The notes under the pieces: model-generated
Databases searched by the model: none
Seen by the model: only the letters and a program-made list of their open reading frames with translations
What the model was told of the DNA's origin: nothing
Source of the DNA: Gallibacter sp963558965
Lineage (GTDB): Bacteria > Bacillota > Clostridia > Peptostreptococcales > Anaerovoracaceae
Length of the DNA stretch: 64,000 nucleotides
Direction of reading: 5' to 3'
Assembly (NCBI GenBank): GCA_963558965.1
Contig: CAUWIT010000002.1
Location: 62,001 to 126,000 of the forward strand
Shown here: piece by piece, positions 8,136-17,176 of the stretch
How positions within the stretch are numbered: the first letter of the stretch is position 1
Layout of the letters: each line of letters begins with the position of its first letter
Translations under genes and position numbers: made by a program

Positions 8136-9653
8136 ATGGGAAAAATAGGTTTTGATGCAGAAAAATATATAGATTTACAGTCAAAACACATTATTGAAAG
8201 AATAAAAGAAGGCAACGGAGAAAAACTGTACCTAGAGTTTGGTGGCAAACTTGTACATGATAAACATGCAATGAGAGTACTGCCAGGATTTGATGAAAAT
8301 GCTAAGATTAAGCTTTTACAAAAACTTAGCGATCAGGCAGAAGTAATTATATGCGTATACGCAGGCGATATTGCAACAAATAAAACAAGACAAGATTTTG
8401 GCATAACTTACGATTTAGAAGTTATGAGACTTATAGATACATTTAGAAAATATGGACTTTCTATTAACAGTGTAGTTGTAACACGTTACGAAGAAAATCC
8501 AGCAGTTGATATGTTTATCAACAAATTAGAAAGAAGAAATATTAAAACTTACAGACATAAATTTACAAAAGGATATCCAACAGATGTTGAAACTATTGTA
8601 AGTGAAGAGGGATATGGAGCAAATCCGTATATCGAAACAACTAAGCCATTATGTGTGGTAACTGGTCCAGGAGGCGGCAGCGGCAAACTAGCAACTTGCC
8701 TATCACAGCTTTACCACGAAAATATTAGAGGTAGAAAAGCAAGATATGCTAAATTTGAAACATTCCCAGTTTGGAATATTCCATTGAAACATCCTGTAAA
8801 TGTTGCATACGAAGCAGCTACAGCAGACCTAAAAGATGTAAACATGATAGACTCATTCCACTTGGAAGCATATGGAGTACAAACAGTTAACTACAATAGA
8901 GATATCGAAGTATTTCCAGTAGTTAAAAGAATTATAGAAAAAATTACAGGAGGCGAATGCGAATACAAATCACCTACAGATATGGGCGTAAACATGGTAG
9001 GCTACGGCATTGTAGATGATGAAATTTGCAGAGAAGCGGCTAAACAGGAAATCATTAGAAGAGCATTAATCGCTCAGTGTGACTTTAAAAAAGGGAAAAT
9101 TGATGGAAGCTCTGAGGAGAGAGTTAGACTTCTAATGGAAGAAGTTGGAGCTCATATCAGCGATAGAAAAGTAGTTGATGTGGCTAGAAATTACGCTGAT
9201 TACAAGAGAGAGCTAGATGAAGAAACATTTGAAAACATAGTAGTTGTTGCTATTGAACTTCCAAACGGCAAAATTGTAACAGGTCGTAACTCAGAAACAA
9301 TGGCAGCAGCACCAGCAGCAATTTTAAATGCGGTTAAAAATCTAGCAGGAATGGCAGACCCGGTTCATTTAATTGCTCCTCATGTGCTTCAGGGTATTCA
9401 AGATTTAAAACGTGATGTATTAAAACAGGATAAAGTCTCTCTTAACGTTGAAGAAATATTAAATGCATTAGCAGTATCAGCTAGTACTAATCCAAGTGCT
9501 GACTTAGCAGTAGAAAAGCTAAAACTTTTAAGAGGCTGCAAAGCTCATTGCACAGCAATACTAAATGACAAAGATGAACAGCTATTTGGAGACCTTGGTA
9601 TTGATATTACTTGCGATCCAGAATTTTCAACAAACAATTTATACTTTAAATAA
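8136..9653 (+). CDS. DUF1846 (UPF0371) family protein
   Basis: A 505-residue protein whose N-terminus (GFDAEKYIDLQSKHI), the glycine-rich GPGGGSGKLATCLSQLYHE loop near 185 and the C-terminal section on HxxxGxxDLKRDVL match the DUF1846 family across its length. The glycine-rich segment is reminiscent of a nucleotide loop, and the family is annotated only as possibly ATP-dependent. No reaction is established. AAAGGAGA precedes the ATG. It follows the DUF1934/mini-protein pair without a terminator, so it may be the last gene of that transcript. Confidence 0.88.
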   Translation: MGKIGFDAEKYIDLQSKHIIERIKEGNGEKLYLEFGGKLVHDKHAMRVLPGFDENAKIKLLQKLSDQAEVIICVYAGDIATNKTRQDFGITYDLEVMRLIDTFRKYGLSINSVVVTRYEENPAVDMFINKLERRNIKTYRHKFTKGYPTDVETIVSEEGYGANPYIETTKPLCVVTGPGGGSGKLATCLSQLYHENIRGRKARYAKFETFPVWNIPLKHPVNVAYEAATADLKDVNMIDSFHLEAYGVQTVNYNRDIEVFPVVKRIIEKITGGECEYKSPTDMGVNMVGYGIVDDEICREAAKQEIIRRALIAQCDFKKGKIDGSSEERVRLLMEEVGAHISDRKVVDVARNYADYKRELDEETFENIVVVAIELPNGKIVTGRNSETMAAAPAAILNAVKNLAGMADPVHLIAPHVLQGIQDLKRDVLKQDKVSLNVEEILNALAVSASTNPSADLAVEKLKLLRGCKAHCTAILNDKDEQLFGDLGIDITCDPEFSTNNLYFK

Positions 9654-9682
9654 ATTATAGAGAGAAAGGATGATTTGATTAG

Positions 9683-10630
9683 ATGTACGGACAATTTTTT
9701 GTAATGTTCGCTATGATTTTTACAGGCTACTTTATGCGTAAGATAAACTTTATAAAAGACGAGATGAATAACAGTCTTAACAAGTTCATCGTCTATTGCG
9801 CATATCCCTGTATGATAACTTATAATATAGGCAGCATGAAAATGGATGCTGAACTTTTAAAAGAGTTTTTGCTAATGATGGCAGTTTCTTTTGTTATGCT
9901 TATGGTTTATGCGGGTTTTACAAGAGGATATACAAAATTGAGACATTTTCCAGATAGAGCTAGCAATGTAGCAGAGCTGGCTATGGTATGTCCAAATGAT
10001 GGATTTATGGGATTTCCTATGGCACTGTCATTTTTAGGATCTCACGGTTTGTTTCTAATGACTGCACAAAACTCCGCAATGAATGTATTTTTCTTTTCAT
10101 ATGCGCTGTATGCTCTTAGAAGAAATAAGCCTACCCACGACAAGCTTACACTTCAAACAATTACAAGCTCAACAATAAAAGTATTGTTAAATCCAAATAT
10201 TTTGGCATTGTTTATAGGATTTTTCCTATGTTTAACTAAAATACCATTAGACAATGCGTTAGGAACTTATTTAAATTATATTGGCGGGGCGGCAACACCG
10301 ATGGCTATGATATTTATAGGTTCAACACTTGCAGGCAGTAAGTTCTTTGAAATTTTGAGAAACCATATCGTATGGGAATCAGCTATTTGGAAACTTATAA
10401 TTATACCTGTTGTAACTGCTGTATTGATGATGTTGCTACCATTTGGAGCACATTTCAAAGTAATTATGGTTTTAGGTATTTGTTTTCCAACTGCTGCAAC
10501 TGTGCCTATGCTTGCAGAACAAGAAGGACAGAGCCACGAACTTGCAAGTAAAATTTTATTTTTCACCACTGTAATTTCAATGGTAACAGTGCCGTTGACA
10601 ATTACGCTTATTAAATTTTTATTCTTATAA
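9683..10630 (+). CDS. AEC-family (auxin efflux carrier-type) transporter
   Basis: Integral membrane protein of 315 residues with about ten hydrophobic helices in two five-helix halves. Between them is the AEC core motif LNPNILALFIGF, and the second half contains PMAMIFIGSTLAG. Bacterial AEC proteins export or import small organic acids such as malate; substrate cannot be read here. The ribosome site AAAGGATGA lies some 12 nt upstream of the ATG, a long spacing. It is followed after 12 nt by the isomerase-like gene. Confidence 0.85.
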   Translation: MYGQFFVMFAMIFTGYFMRKINFIKDEMNNSLNKFIVYCAYPCMITYNIGSMKMDAELLKEFLLMMAVSFVMLMVYAGFTRGYTKLRHFPDRASNVAELAMVCPNDGFMGFPMALSFLGSHGLFLMTAQNSAMNVFFFSYALYALRRNKPTHDKLTLQTITSSTIKVLLNPNILALFIGFFLCLTKIPLDNALGTYLNYIGGAATPMAMIFIGSTLAGSKFFEILRNHIVWESAIWKLIIIPVVTAVLMMLLPFGAHFKVIMVLGICFPTAATVPMLAEQEGQSHELASKILFFTTVISMVTVPLTITLIKFLFL

Positions 10631-10642
10631 TAGGAGTATGAC

Positions 10643-11875
10643 ATGAATGTTAAAGTAGATTTGTCAAGACTTGGCATCGAGGAAGCAAAGTTGGCTTCAT
10701 ATCAAAAAAAAGTAGATGATGCTATGGATGAATTATGGTCAGATAAAAATCCTCACACACAGTGGGTAAAATTGCCTATGCGTATAAATGAAGAGGAAAT
10801 CGAATCAATGCTTACTACAGCAATTGCAGCTCAAGAAAGCTGCGGACTATTTGTTGTAATCGGCAATGGTGGATCATATCTAGGTATAAAAGCAGCTATT
10901 GAAGCAATAGGAGAACACGCTGCTACTGCACCGGAAATCGAATTTATCGGTGAAGATATTTGCGGAAGTGAATTTTCTAAGATTATGGAACGTATGAGAC
11001 ATTATGAAGTAAATGTTTGCGTTATTTCAAAATCTGGGGAAACACCGGAAACAATAGTAGTTTATCAGGTTATAAAGGAGTATATGTTTAAGAGATACGG
11101 AAACGAAGTAGCTCCTAAACGTATAATGGTTATGACAGGCAAAGGCGATAGCACTTTGCGTAAGTTAGCTAATAAAGATGGCTGTGGAATTTTCGATATA
11201 TCAACTGATTACTCAGGTAACTACGGTATATTAAGTCCTGCAAGTCTTTTCCCTATGGCAGTTGCAGGTATTGAAATCGACAGATTGCTATCTGGTGCTG
11301 AAGTTATGGCAACAGATGCTGCATGGGATATAAATGCAGGATATTATGGAGTTGCTCGTAAGATTTTAAATGAAAGTGGCAAAGTTGCGGAAATTTTCCA
11401 GTACAGCCAGCCTAACTTAGAAAGTTTCGCTATGTGGGTTTCACATCTGTTTATGGAAAGCGACAGTAAAAATGGCAAGGGTATTTACACAACTACAATG
11501 AACTTATCTAGAGATTTTAAAGCGAAAGGTGAGTTTATGAGAGGTGATACACCGGCATTTTTCCAAACTGAACTTGTTATAGATGAAGTTCAAGATGATA
11601 TTTTACTTCCAAAAGATATTATCGATAAAACAGAATCAGATACACTAGGGGAGTTAAATCAGGTTATAGTTGACAAGATGAAGGAAGCGATGAAAACTGA
11701 AGATAGCGATGCTATTAAAATTGAAATACCTAAAATGGATGCATTTAACTTAGGACAGCTTATTTACTTCTTCTTAATGAGTGCTTCCATATCAGCTCAT
11801 ATGTTTGGAGTTGACCCATTTGAACGCAAGCTTATCGATGTCTTTAAGGATAAAATAAAGCTTTTCAATAAATAA
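10643..11875 (+). CDS. Glucose-6-phosphate isomerase homologue with altered catalytic signatures
   Basis: SIS-fold protein clearly homologous to Pgi. Conserved are GNGGSYLGIKAAIEA (73-87), VISKSGETPET (127-137) and the GKGIYT region with the base Glu at 272. Several residues used for catalysis in characterised Pgi enzymes are not where expected. The GGR[FY]S signature is SGNYG at 191-195, so the Arg is lost. The histidine of the HTDGG turn has no counterpart near 330-340. The C-terminal FDQPGVExxK signature reads FERKLIDVFK (393-402), losing the Gln. At 410 residues it is about 40 shorter than usual. It may be a divergent working isomerase, an isomerase of another sugar phosphate, or inactive. 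No second pgi is in the window. Confidence 0.75.
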   Translation: MNVKVDLSRLGIEEAKLASYQKKVDDAMDELWSDKNPHTQWVKLPMRINEEEIESMLTTAIAAQESCGLFVVIGNGGSYLGIKAAIEAIGEHAATAPEIEFIGEDICGSEFSKIMERMRHYEVNVCVISKSGETPETIVVYQVIKEYMFKRYGNEVAPKRIMVMTGKGDSTLRKLANKDGCGIFDISTDYSGNYGILSPASLFPMAVAGIEIDRLLSGAEVMATDAAWDINAGYYGVARKILNESGKVAEIFQYSQPNLESFAMWVSHLFMESDSKNGKGIYTTTMNLSRDFKAKGEFMRGDTPAFFQTELVIDEVQDDILLPKDIIDKTESDTLGELNQVIVDKMKEAMKTEDSDAIKIEIPKMDAFNLGQLIYFFLMSASISAHMFGVDPFERKLIDVFKDKIKLFNK

Positions 11876-11884
11876 TTATGTATA

Positions 11885-11920
11885 AATGCTGTTGGATTGT
11901 TATCTAACAGTATTTTTTTT
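11885..11920 (+). terminator. Rho-independent terminator after the pgi homologue
   Basis: AATGCTGTT (11885-11893) pairs with AACAGTATT (11906-11914) with one G-U, followed by T residues. Confidence 0.85.
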
Positions 11921-11965
11921 AAATAAAAAAATATCAAACAATTAAGAAAATTTCAAATAAAGGGG

Positions 11966-11993
11966 TTTACAAGTTGATTTTGCGTGTTATAAT
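11966..11993 (+). promoter_or_regulatory. Promoter of hbd
   Basis: TTTACA (11966-11971), 16 bp, TATAAT (11988-11993) with an extended TGT in front of the -10. This near-consensus promoter suits a highly expressed fermentation gene. Confidence 0.8.
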
Positions 11994-12082
11994 GTAATCA
12001 AGATTTGGTTAATTTTTTAACGAACTATGTAAAATATTTATTTAAAGAGTAGAATATGATTATATTTAAGGAGGACAAATCA

Positions 12083-12928
12083 ATGAAAGTTGGAGTATTG
12101 GGAACAGGCACAATGGGTGCTGGTATCATTCAGGTTTTAGCACAGAACGGTTACGAAGTAGTTTTAAGAGCTAGAAGACAGACTTCAGTAGATGGCGGTA
12201 TGGCTAAAGTAGTTAAAAACTTAGACAAACTAGTTAAAAAAGAAAAAATTACTGAAGCTGACAAAGAAGAAATCTTAGGAAGAATCTCAGGCTCTACAGA
12301 TATTGCTATCGTAAAAGATGCAGATCTAATCATTGAAGCAGCAACTGAAGATATGGAAGCTAAAAAAGCTCTATTTGCTGAATTAGATGAACTTTGTGGA
12401 CCAGATACAATTTTTGCTACAAACACTTCATCTCTATCAATCACAGAAATCGCAGCAGCTACAAAGAGACCTGATAAGGTTGTAGGTATGCATTTCTTCA
12501 ACCCAGTTCCTGCTATGAAACTTGTTGAAATTATCAAAGGTCTAACAACTTCTGATGAAACAAGAGATACAGTAGTTAAATTAGCTGAAGATCTAAAGAA
12601 AACTCCTGTAGAAGTTGCAGAAGCACCAGGATTTGTAGTAAACAGAATTTTAATTCCTATGATCAACGAAGCTGTAGGTATCTTAGCTGATGGCGTTGCA
12701 GATGCGGAAGGTATTGACAATGCTATGAAGTTAGGTGCTAACCATCCAATGGGACCTCTAGCATTAGGTGACTTAATTGGACTAGACGTTGTACTAGCTA
12801 TCATGAACGTACTATACACTGAATACGGTGATTCAAAATACAGACCACACGTACTTCTAAAGAAGATGGTAAGAGCTGGTAAACTAGGTATGAAGTCAGG
12901 AGAAGGATTCTTCGTATATGACAAATAA
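12083..12928 (+). CDS. hbd: 3-hydroxybutyryl-CoA dehydrogenase
   Basis: Oxidises or reduces the 3-hydroxyacyl-CoA/acetoacetyl-CoA pair with NAD(P)H in butyrate-type fermentation. The Rossmann motif GTGTMGAGIIQ opens the protein. ATNTSSLSI, the catalytic-histidine segment GMHFFNPVPAMKLVEII and PGFVVNRIL are all present. The glycine-rich C-terminal part ends in GMKSGEGFFVYD. The 282-residue length is standard. The frame opens at ATG 12056, but GGAGGA at 12069-12074 fixes the start at 12083. The gene is monocistronic between its own promoter and terminator; no crt, thl or bcd gene is in the window. Confidence 0.95.
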   Translation: MKVGVLGTGTMGAGIIQVLAQNGYEVVLRARRQTSVDGGMAKVVKNLDKLVKKEKITEADKEEILGRISGSTDIAIVKDADLIIEAATEDMEAKKALFAELDELCGPDTIFATNTSSLSITEIAAATKRPDKVVGMHFFNPVPAMKLVEIIKGLTTSDETRDTVVKLAEDLKKTPVEVAEAPGFVVNRILIPMINEAVGILADGVADAEGIDNAMKLGANHPMGPLALGDLIGLDVVLAIMNVLYTEYGDSKYRPHVLLKKMVRAGKLGMKSGEGFFVYDK

Positions 12929-12974
12929 TTTATAACTGATAGTTATGATATTGCTTTTAATAAAATGGTAAAAC

Positions 12975-13012
12975 AAAAGGGAGCTAAGTGCATTTGCACT
13001 AAGCTCCCTTTT
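12975..13012. terminator. Bidirectional terminator between hbd and the LysR gene
   Basis: AAAAGGGAGCTAAGTGC and GCACTAAGCTCCCTTTT form a long hairpin with one internal mismatch. T-rich sequence on both strands serves the two convergent genes. Confidence 0.85.
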
Positions 13013-13088
13013 ATCAATAACCAAAACAAACTATAACTCATATTAACCCAAACTATATGAGGTAGTTTGTTGCCCACATAGTTGATGT

Positions 13089-14018
13089 TTATCTAAACAA
13101 TGATGATGAACTTAAAATCTTTTGCATAACTCTTTTGCTATCATCCTTAACGAATTTAATAAAGTCTTCCAAGACAGGTATTTTATATGAATTTTTAAGT
13201 GTTGCCATATAATATGTTCTGTTCCATTGAGGCCAGATTATAGGTATTATCTTAAGTTTCATAGATTTTAATACTTTTATCTTATGAGTAACAGCAATAC
13301 CAAATCCATTTGCAACTAATCCTGCTGCTACATCGTCTTCCTCAACTTCGTAAACAATGTCTTTTGGAAATGCTTTTGCCTGTTTAAACAAAGCATCTAT
13401 TTCTGTACGAAGTCCTGTCTTGTGATTAAAATAGATAAATGGATAATCCACAACTTCATCAAGTCTAATAGATGCACGATCTGCAAGGGGATGATCTAAT
13501 GGTGTTATAAGCACCATATTTTGAGTTGCTACAGGAGTGAACTCCACTAGTGGCTCATTGTCAATTTTTGAACAAAATGCCACATCATAATGTCTATCTT
13601 TTAACCCCTGAATGATATCATTACTCATGCCAGTATCAGTAGATAAAGTAAAATCTATCTTTTTATCTGGATTTTGAGAGCAATATTTATTCATCAATTT
13701 TGGGACTAAACCTGCACCAAGGACTCTAAGGCAACCAATTTGTATAGTCCCTTCTCCCGTTGCAAGGCCTCTTAAATTGTGACTGCTTTCGTCAATTATA
13801 TTGATGGCACGCTCAATATCATCTAAAAAAAGCTTGCCATAGCGTGTTAAAACAACGTTTCTGCCCTCTTTTTCAAAAAGTTTTACACCTAATTCTCCCT
13901 CTAAAAGTGAGATTGCATGGCTTAAACTCGGCTGGGTAATGCCCAAAGCCTCAGCTGCTTTTGTGTAATGTTCCAAATGGGCTAAAGTTTGAAAATATCG
14001 CAAGTGATATAGATTCAT
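13089..14018 (-). CDS. LysR-family transcriptional regulator
   Basis: An N-terminal winged helix-turn-helix (LRYFQTLAHLEHYTKAAEALGITQPSLS in outline, residues 4-31) and a periplasmic-binding-protein-like effector domain from about 90 identify a LysR regulator. The nearby GCLRVLGAGLVPKLM strand and the ITPLDHPLAD motif are typical. The frame could start at 14033, but GGAGA 9-13 nt upstream favours the ATG at 14018 (310 residues). It is divergent from the operon starting at 14271, the usual arrangement for a regulator of that operon responding to its substrate or intermediate. Confidence 0.92.
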   Translation of the reverse strand: MNLYHLRYFQTLAHLEHYTKAAEALGITQPSLSHAISLLEGELGVKLFEKEGRNVVLTRYGKLFLDDIERAINIIDESSHNLRGLATGEGTIQIGCLRVLGAGLVPKLMNKYCSQNPDKKIDFTLSTDTGMSNDIIQGLKDRHYDVAFCSKIDNEPLVEFTPVATQNMVLITPLDHPLADRASIRLDEVVDYPFIYFNHKTGLRTEIDALFKQAKAFPKDIVYEVEEDDVAAGLVANGFGIAVTHKIKVLKSMKLKIIPIIWPQWNRTYYMATLKNSYKIPVLEDFIKFVKDDSKRVMQKILSSSSLFR

Positions 14019-14131
14019 AATACAATTCTCCATTAAATTTATTGTTGTTCACAAATAAAAAAACAACTCTTATAATAGGATAATAACACAATTCATAAAT
14101 ATTATCTATAGATTTTTTGAAAATTATCAAT

Positions 14132-14160
14132 TAGTTTTATTTTTAACAATCACATATAAT
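14132..14160 (+). promoter_or_regulatory. Weak-35 promoter of the LysR-controlled operon
   Basis: TATAAT at 14155-14160 is perfect, but the hexamer 17 bp upstream (TAGTTT) is poor. The 250-bp region between the divergent genes is very AT-rich with short inverted runs (ATTATC...GAAAATTATC). A good -10 with a poor -35 fits an activator-dependent promoter. Confidence 0.45.
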
Positions 14161-14270
14161 TTGGGTATAGAAAAAAGTTCGCGACTTTGATAAACAAGAT
14201 AGAAAAAATTTATAGTAAACAGGTAGTAGCAAAATTTATATTAAAAGTAAAGAAAAAGGAGAACGAAATT

Positions 14271-15110
14271 ATGTCAAAGAAATACCCAATTACAGTAAGT
14301 TCATGGACACTAGGAGATAAGTGCAGTTTCGAAGCTAGAGTTGAAGCTGCTAAAGAAGCAGGATACGATGGTATCGGTCTACGTGCTGAAACTTACGTAG
14401 ATGCTTTAAACGAAGGTCTATACGACGACGATATTTTGGCTATTTTAGAAAAATATGACATGAAAGTTACAGAAGTAGAATACATCGTACAGTGGGCTGA
14501 AGATGAAAGATCATACGAACAGAAGTACAAGGAACAGATGTGTTTCCACATGTGTGAACTATTTGGAGTAAACCATATCAACTGTGGACTTATGGAAGAC
14601 TACTCAGTAGAACATACAGCTCAGAAACTAAAGGAACTATGCCACAGAGCTAGAAACTACACAATCGGTGTTGAACCAATGCCATACAGCGGTATTCCAA
14701 CAGTTAAAAAAGGATGGGATATTGTAAATGCTGCTGATTGTCCAAATGCAAAACTAATTTTAGACACATGGCACTGGGTAAGAGCTAACCAGCCTCTAGA
14801 TATCGAAGTACTAAAAGATGTACCAGCAGACAAAATCGTTTCAATCCAGATTAATGACGTTTGGGAAAGACCATACGCAACATCAATCCTAAGAGACGAA
14901 TCAATGCACGACAGACTAGCACCAGAAACTGGTATTGGAACTACAGTGCCATTCCTAAAGATCATCAAAGAAAAAGGAATTGAACCAAAGGCAGTAGGTG
15001 TTGAAGTTATCAGCGACGCAATCCTTGCTAACGGTATCAAAGAAGCAGCTAAGCACACTTATGACAACGCTCGTAAAGCTATCGAAGCAGCTTGGCCAGA
15101 AATTCTATAG
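14271..15110 (+). CDS. Xylose-isomerase-like TIM barrel protein (isomerase/epimerase or dehydroshikimate-dehydratase-like)
   Basis: AP-endonuclease-2/sugar-isomerase fold of 279 residues. Candidate metal ligands are visible at the ends of successive strands: Glu in IGVEPMPYSG, Asp and His in LILDTWHWVRA, Asp in QINDVWERP and Glu in VGVEVISD. The same fold includes sugar epimerases, inosose dehydratases and bacterial 3-dehydroshikimate dehydratases. The last is attractive because a shikimate-dehydrogenase-like gene lies in the same operon, but that is inference. The open frame extends upstream to 14187, yet AAAAGGAGAAC fixes the ATG at 14271. First gene of the LysR-linked operon. Confidence 0.8.
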   Translation: MSKKYPITVSSWTLGDKCSFEARVEAAKEAGYDGIGLRAETYVDALNEGLYDDDILAILEKYDMKVTEVEYIVQWAEDERSYEQKYKEQMCFHMCELFGVNHINCGLMEDYSVEHTAQKLKELCHRARNYTIGVEPMPYSGIPTVKKGWDIVNAADCPNAKLILDTWHWVRANQPLDIEVLKDVPADKIVSIQINDVWERPYATSILRDESMHDRLAPETGIGTTVPFLKIIKEKGIEPKAVGVEVISDAILANGIKEAAKHTYDNARKAIEAAWPEIL

Positions 15111-15204
15111 TAGATATAGATGTATAGAAATAATTTATAAATAATTGATAAAAAGTTGATGAAAATAAGTTGATGGATTTAAGATAAAGCGAGGAGAAAA
15201 CGAA

Positions 15205-17130
15205 ATGAAATTTGAAGCAATGTTTAATCCGATTAAAATCGGCCCTATGGAAGTTAAAAATAGATTTGTTGTACCACCAATGGGTAACAACTTTGCAAAT
15301 ACAGATGGAACACTAAGCGACCAGTCAGTTGCTTACTACAGCGAAAGAGCTAAGGGTGGTTTTGGTTTAATTACAATAGAAGCTACAGTAGTTCACAAAG
15401 GAGCTAAAGGTGGCCCAAGAAAACCTTGTCTATACGATGACAGCAGCATTGAAAGCTTTAAAAGAGTTGCAGATGCTTGTCACAAGGAAGGAGCTAAAGT
15501 TTCTGTACAGCTTCAGAATGCTGGTCCAGAAGGTAATGCTAAAAATGCTGGCGCACCAATAGCTGCAGCATCAGCAATCGCTTCAGAGTACGGAAGAGAC
15601 ATTCCTAGAGAAGTACCTACAGAAGAAGTTTACGAACTAATCAAGGGTTACGGCGAAGCTGCTAAAAGAGCTATGCAGGCAGGTCTAGATGCAGTTGAAA
15701 TCCACATGGCTCACGGATATCTAGTAAGTACATTTATCTCAGCTAGAACTAATAAGAGAGTTGACGAATTCGGTGGATCTTTTGAAAACAGAATGAGATT
15801 CCCAAGATTGATTATCGAAGAAATCAAAAAGCAGACTGAAGGCAAAATTGCAGTATTAGCAAGAATTAACTCTTCAGACGATGTACTAGGTGGACTTGAT
15901 GTTCACGACAGTGCTGCAGTTGCTGCTTACCTAGAAAGCTGTGGTATTGACGGTCTACACGTTTCAAGAGCTGTACATATCAAAGACCAGTTTATGTGGG
16001 CACCTACAACTATTCACGGTGGTTTCTCTGCTGAACTAGTTTCAGAAATTAAGAGAGCTGTAAATGTACCAGTTATTACAGTTGGTAGATACACAGAACC
16101 ACAGTTTGCAGAACTAATGGTTAAAGAAGGCAGAACTGATTTAGTTGCATTTGGTCGTCAGAGCTTAGCTGATCCACATATGCCAAAGAAAGCTTTCGAA
16201 GGAAGACTAGAAGATATGACTCCATGTATCGCATGTCTACAGGGTTGTGTACCAAACATGTATCAGGGACAGCCTATTGCATGTCTAACTAATCCATTCT
16301 TAGGACATGATGTTGATGGCGTTGGCAAAGCTGAAACACCTAAAAAAGTTATGGTTATCGGCGGTGGTGTAGGCGGAATGTGTGCTGCTTACATTGCAAA
16401 GTGGAGAGGCCATGAAGTAGCGCTTTACGAAGCAGGAGACAAGTTAGGTGGAAACATGAGACTTGCTGCTTATCCTCCAGGAAAAGGCGATATTACAAAT
16501 ATGATCAGAAGCTATATTGCAAAATGCGAAAAAGCAGGTGTGGAAATCCACATGAACACAGAAGTTACAGAAGAACTAGTTAAAGCTGAAGCTCCAGATG
16601 CAGTAATCGTTGCAACTGGTTCAAAACCATTAATCCTACCTATCGAAGGAATTGATTTACCAGAAATCATCCCTGGTGGAGATGTTTTAGATGGAAAAGT
16701 AGCAGTTGGCAAAAAAGTACTTGTTGTTGGCGGCGGTATGGTTGGTTGCGAAACAGCAGCATTTTTAGGCGAACAGCAGCATGATGTAACTGTAATCGAA
16801 TTTAGAGAAGATGTTGGTATCGACGTAATAAAAGAACACAGAGTATTCCTAATGGAAGACTTTGAAAAATATGATATTAAAAAGATTACAGGAGCTAAGG
16901 TTTGCAAATTCTACCCAGATGGAGTTTCATTTGACCACGGTGATGGGGTTTGTCAGGACGTTAGAGGATTTGATAGCGTAGTATTATCAATGGGTTACAG
17001 AAACTACAATCCATTTGCAGAAAAACTAGAAGGTCTTGTAAAAGAAGTATACACAGTTGGTGATGCTAACAAAGCAAGACGTGCTATCGATGCAACAAGA
17101 GAAGCTTACGAAGTAGTAATGCAGCTTTAA
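15205..17130 (+). CDS. FMN/FAD/[4Fe-4S] ene-reductase (enoate reductase / BaiCD-type old yellow enzyme)
   Basis: NADH-dependent reductase of activated C=C bonds, 641 residues. The N-terminal 360 residues form the FMN-binding barrel (FVVPPMGNN, HMAHGYLVS, VDEFGGSFENR). The iron-sulfur ligands are CIACLQGC followed by a fourth Cys in IACLTNP. A FAD half follows with GGGVGGMCAA and a nested dinucleotide motif VVGGGMVGCE. Relatives include 2,4-dienoyl-CoA reductase, 2-enoate reductase and the bile-acid enzymes BaiCD/BaiH. Substrate is not readable from sequence. A good GAGGAGA site precedes the ATG. It sits between the TIM-barrel gene and the AroE-like gene. Confidence 0.9.
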   Translation: MKFEAMFNPIKIGPMEVKNRFVVPPMGNNFANTDGTLSDQSVAYYSERAKGGFGLITIEATVVHKGAKGGPRKPCLYDDSSIESFKRVADACHKEGAKVSVQLQNAGPEGNAKNAGAPIAAASAIASEYGRDIPREVPTEEVYELIKGYGEAAKRAMQAGLDAVEIHMAHGYLVSTFISARTNKRVDEFGGSFENRMRFPRLIIEEIKKQTEGKIAVLARINSSDDVLGGLDVHDSAAVAAYLESCGIDGLHVSRAVHIKDQFMWAPTTIHGGFSAELVSEIKRAVNVPVITVGRYTEPQFAELMVKEGRTDLVAFGRQSLADPHMPKKAFEGRLEDMTPCIACLQGCVPNMYQGQPIACLTNPFLGHDVDGVGKAETPKKVMVIGGGVGGMCAAYIAKWRGHEVALYEAGDKLGGNMRLAAYPPGKGDITNMIRSYIAKCEKAGVEIHMNTEVTEELVKAEAPDAVIVATGSKPLILPIEGIDLPEIIPGGDVLDGKVAVGKKVLVVGGGMVGCETAAFLGEQQHDVTVIEFREDVGIDVIKEHRVFLMEDFEKYDIKKITGAKVCKFYPDGVSFDHGDGVCQDVRGFDSVVLSMGYRNYNPFAEKLEGLVKEVYTVGDANKARRAIDATREAYEVVMQL

Positions 17131-17176
17131 TATAAGTTTTAAATAAGAATAAATAATTTAACAGGAGATAGATAAA

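Noticed and set aside
10643..11875. Plain annotation as pgi
   Set aside because: The fold is right, but two family signature patterns are broken and the catalytic His is not identifiable, so no gene symbol was given.
12151..12924. Long open frame (257 codons) on the minus strand opposite hbd
   Set aside because: It lies wholly within hbd, which is a clear dehydrogenase with promoter and ribosome site. The antisense frame has low-complexity Ser/Thr/Ala-rich content and no ribosome site.
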